DNA from: a virus
Reading direction: 5' to 3' (one strand)
IMG/VR virus record: IMGVR_UViG_3300010155_004417
Span: 1-26,432 of that record
Length of the DNA stretch: 26,432 nt
Below the pieces are notes generated by a model, which worked only from the letters and a program-made list of their open reading frames with translations, made no database searches and was not told the DNA's origin. Shown one piece after another: positions 24,876-26,432 of the stretch. The position numbers were made by a program, and so were the translations under genes. The stretch's first letter is position 1. Every line of letters begins with the position of its first letter.

Positions 24876-26432
24876 ATGTCTAAGTCATTCACACTTAATC
24901 AGCTAACCGAAGGTATTCGCGAACGTAACGTGGGTACTGAGGGAACGCGACTTGTGAACAAGTGGTCAAGGACAGGTCTACTTCGTGGTCTACAGGATCA
25001 CAGTCGAGAGATCATGTCGCGTCTTCTAGAGAACCAGGCTGCACAGCTTCTGAGAGAGCAAAACTCTCTCTCTACAGGCGGTGGAAACCTAACATCCTCT
25101 GGAGACATCCGCGGTTTCACAAACATAGCATTCCCGATCGTCCGCCGAGTTTTCGGTGGTCTCGTCTCTAACGAGCTTGTATCAATTCAGCCCATGAGCC
25201 TTCCATCTGGTCTGCTCTTCTATCTGGATTACACCTATGGATCTAACGTTGGTGGTGACGCCAGCCTAACCACAGGTGATGCAGGAACAAACGATGCCGA
25301 ACAGTTCGCTCGTGGACAGTCGATCTACAACTTGCCAACAGGTAAGGGTGTCCGTTCAGGATCTCTCGCGGTTGGTGGTCAGTATGACCTTGTTGGAACG
25401 ACATATACAAAGGTTCACAAGACAGCAACTGGTGCAAACCTGACGCTTCTCGCATCTGGTGCATATAACGCATCATCTACACTTCAGAATGGTGGAACGT
25501 TGTGGGCTACGGGATCTGACGGCAAGCTTCTTCAGTTTGACCCACAGGTGACAAATCTCATTGAAGATCAGAATGGAGTACTAACAGGTGAGGGTCAGTT
25601 CCAGGCTCTGGTATTTGATCTCACAGCTTGGCCAACTGATTCTGAGCTTTCACAGATCAAGGGTGTGGGTCTCTACTCTCAAGCTGACTCCGGTGCTGGA
25701 GCAGATATTGTAGCTGATGTGGGTCTCCATGAGCTTAATGATGGAGATACTAACATCCTCCAAGGTGGAAAGAATCTGGTAAATGTTCGTCGTCTTACAC
25801 AGATTGGAACGTATAGCGGAGGTGTATTCACACCTGCACCGCTTGCTACCACTAATACCACGAACGGTGCGATTCTAATGGTTGTATCGGGAACTCTTGT
25901 TGGTGCAGGACTCGGGGCTACTGATACGAACCTCACAGCTTCATACGTCATAGGCCCAAGCCTTAACGTTGACACAAGCGCAGGTGACGTATTAACTATT
26001 CCGACATTTGAGTCAGATTTTAGTACGGCTCCTAGTCCGGTGATCCCTGAGATCGACATCAAGATTGAGTCGATCGCTGTTACAGCTGTGACACGTAAGT
26101 TACGTGCCCGTTGGTCTCCAGAACTCGCTCAGGATCTTAACGCCTACCACAGCCTTGACGCTGAGGTCGAGCTAACCCAGATCCTCTCCGAGCAGATAGC
26201 ACTAGAGATTGATCGTGAGATTCTCAATGATCTTCTCTCTGAGGCACAAGGAGCTAACTACTACTGGTCGAGAATGCCTGGTAACTTCGTTAATAAGACG
26301 AATGGAACTGCGGTGACAAAGGCAAGTGCACTTGCTGCAGGCCCAACCTTCACAGGTACAGTTAGAGAGTGGTACGAGACACTGGTCGAGACAATCATAG
26401 ATGTCGCTAACCAGATTCATCGTAAGACTCTA
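24876..26432 (+). CDS. gp23: Major capsid protein (gp23-like), 3' end cut by window
   Basis: The frame is open for 519 codons to the right edge with no stop. It encodes the shell protein of the head. T4 gp23 hallmarks are RRVFGGLVSNELVSIQPMS with LPSGLLFYLDY after it (90-118), and LRARWSPELAQDLNAYHSLD then AEVELTQILSEQIALEID (about 409-446). An LLRE61 before Q62 matches the site where the protease removes the N-terminal peptide (T4 cuts after residue 65). The stretch between the two hallmark blocks is about 285 residues, roughly twice what I recall for T4, so the whole protein probably exceeds T4's 521 residues. Arg codons are mostly CGN, unlike the other genes, in keeping with strong expression. 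Confidence 0.95.
   Translation, partial: MSKSFTLNQLTEGIRERNVGTEGTRLVNKWSRTGLLRGLQDHSREIMSRLLENQAAQLLREQNSLSTGGGNLTSSGDIRGFTNIAFPIVRRVFGGLVSNELVSIQPMSLPSGLLFYLDYTYGSNVGGDASLTTGDAGTNDAEQFARGQSIYNLPTGKGVRSGSLAVGGQYDLVGTTYTKVHKTATGANLTLLASGAYNASSTLQNGGTLWATGSDGKLLQFDPQVTNLIEDQNGVLTGEGQFQALVFDLTAWPTDSELSQIKGVGLYSQADSGAGADIVADVGLHELNDGDTNILQGGKNLVNVRRLTQIGTYSGGVFTPAPLATTNTTNGAILMVVSGTLVGAGLGATDTNLTASYVIGPSLNVDTSAGDVLTIPTFESDFSTAPSPVIPEIDIKIESIAVTAVTRKLRARWSPELAQDLNAYHSLDAEVELTQILSEQIALEIDREILNDLLSEAQGANYYWSRMPGNFVNKTNGTAVTKASALAAGPTFTGTVREWYETLVETIIDVANQIHRKTL

Noticed and set aside
24962-25171. A 69-codon + strand frame inside the capsid gene
   Set aside because: It is an out-of-frame shadow of the capsid gene, whose own frame holds all gp23 motifs and a strong ribosome-binding site.
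85-26420. Numerous open frames on the minus strand, such as 1783-2172, 18136-18582 and 25679-26062
   Set aside because: All lie opposite well-supported + strand genes and show Ser, Leu and Phe-rich low-complexity translations typical of antisense shadows, with no ribosome-binding sites or domain motifs.
1-26432. CRISPR arrays, tRNA genes, transposases, diversity-generating reverse transcriptase or toxin-antitoxin pairs
   Set aside because: Looked for by eye; no regular repeats, cloverleaf-like segments or relevant protein motifs were seen, and there is little non-coding space.

Overview
This window looks like part of the genome of a large, AT-rich tailed phage of the T4 superfamily (a contractile-tailed Caudoviricetes relative). 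The basis is a recognisable block in T4 order: large terminase (gp17), portal (gp20), prohead protease (gp21), scaffold core (gp22) and major capsid protein (gp23). All 23 genes I call lie on the + strand. They are tightly packed: the longest gap between genes is 73 bases (22046-22118), and several stops and starts overlap. There are no tRNA or rRNA genes, CRISPR arrays, insertion sequences or bacterial housekeeping genes. The host cannot be named from the sequence.

Layout. (1) 2-9499: five large genes for likely virion (tail, baseplate or fibre) proteins. The first is cut by the left edge. The second carries fibronectin-III-like segments. The fifth has a LamG/concanavalin-like domain. The fourth and fifth share a related C-terminal module. 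(2) 9511-15041: a DNA-metabolism island with a RuvC-like resolvase, a DnaG-type primase (zinc finger plus TOPRIM) and a 1045-residue protein that fuses an Mre11/SbcD/gp47 nuclease to a Rad50/SbcC/gp46 ATPase. Three small Cys-rich, probably zinc-binding proteins are interspersed. (3) 15061-19144: an unknown small gene, then terminase and portal, with no sheath or tube genes between them as T4 has. (4) 19148-26432: head assembly, with an unknown helical protein, the protease, five unrecognised genes including a tandem paralogous pair, the scaffold, and the major capsid protein, which runs off the right edge.

How the genes work together. Scaffold and capsid protein would build the prohead on the portal. 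The protease then cleaves scaffold, capsid N-terminus and internal proteins at L/I-x-E sites, which are visible in several of these proteins. The terminase packages DNA that the resolvase and the nuclease-ATPase would have processed.

The most interesting points are the single-chain Mre11-Rad50 fusion; a short N-terminal helix ending in L/I-x-E, shared by three otherwise unrelated small proteins (a possible capsid-targeting signal); the paralogous pair and its gene island between protease and scaffold; an apparently enlarged capsid protein; and a strong switch in arginine codon use in the capsid gene. Family assignments come from motifs read by eye. No database search was run.
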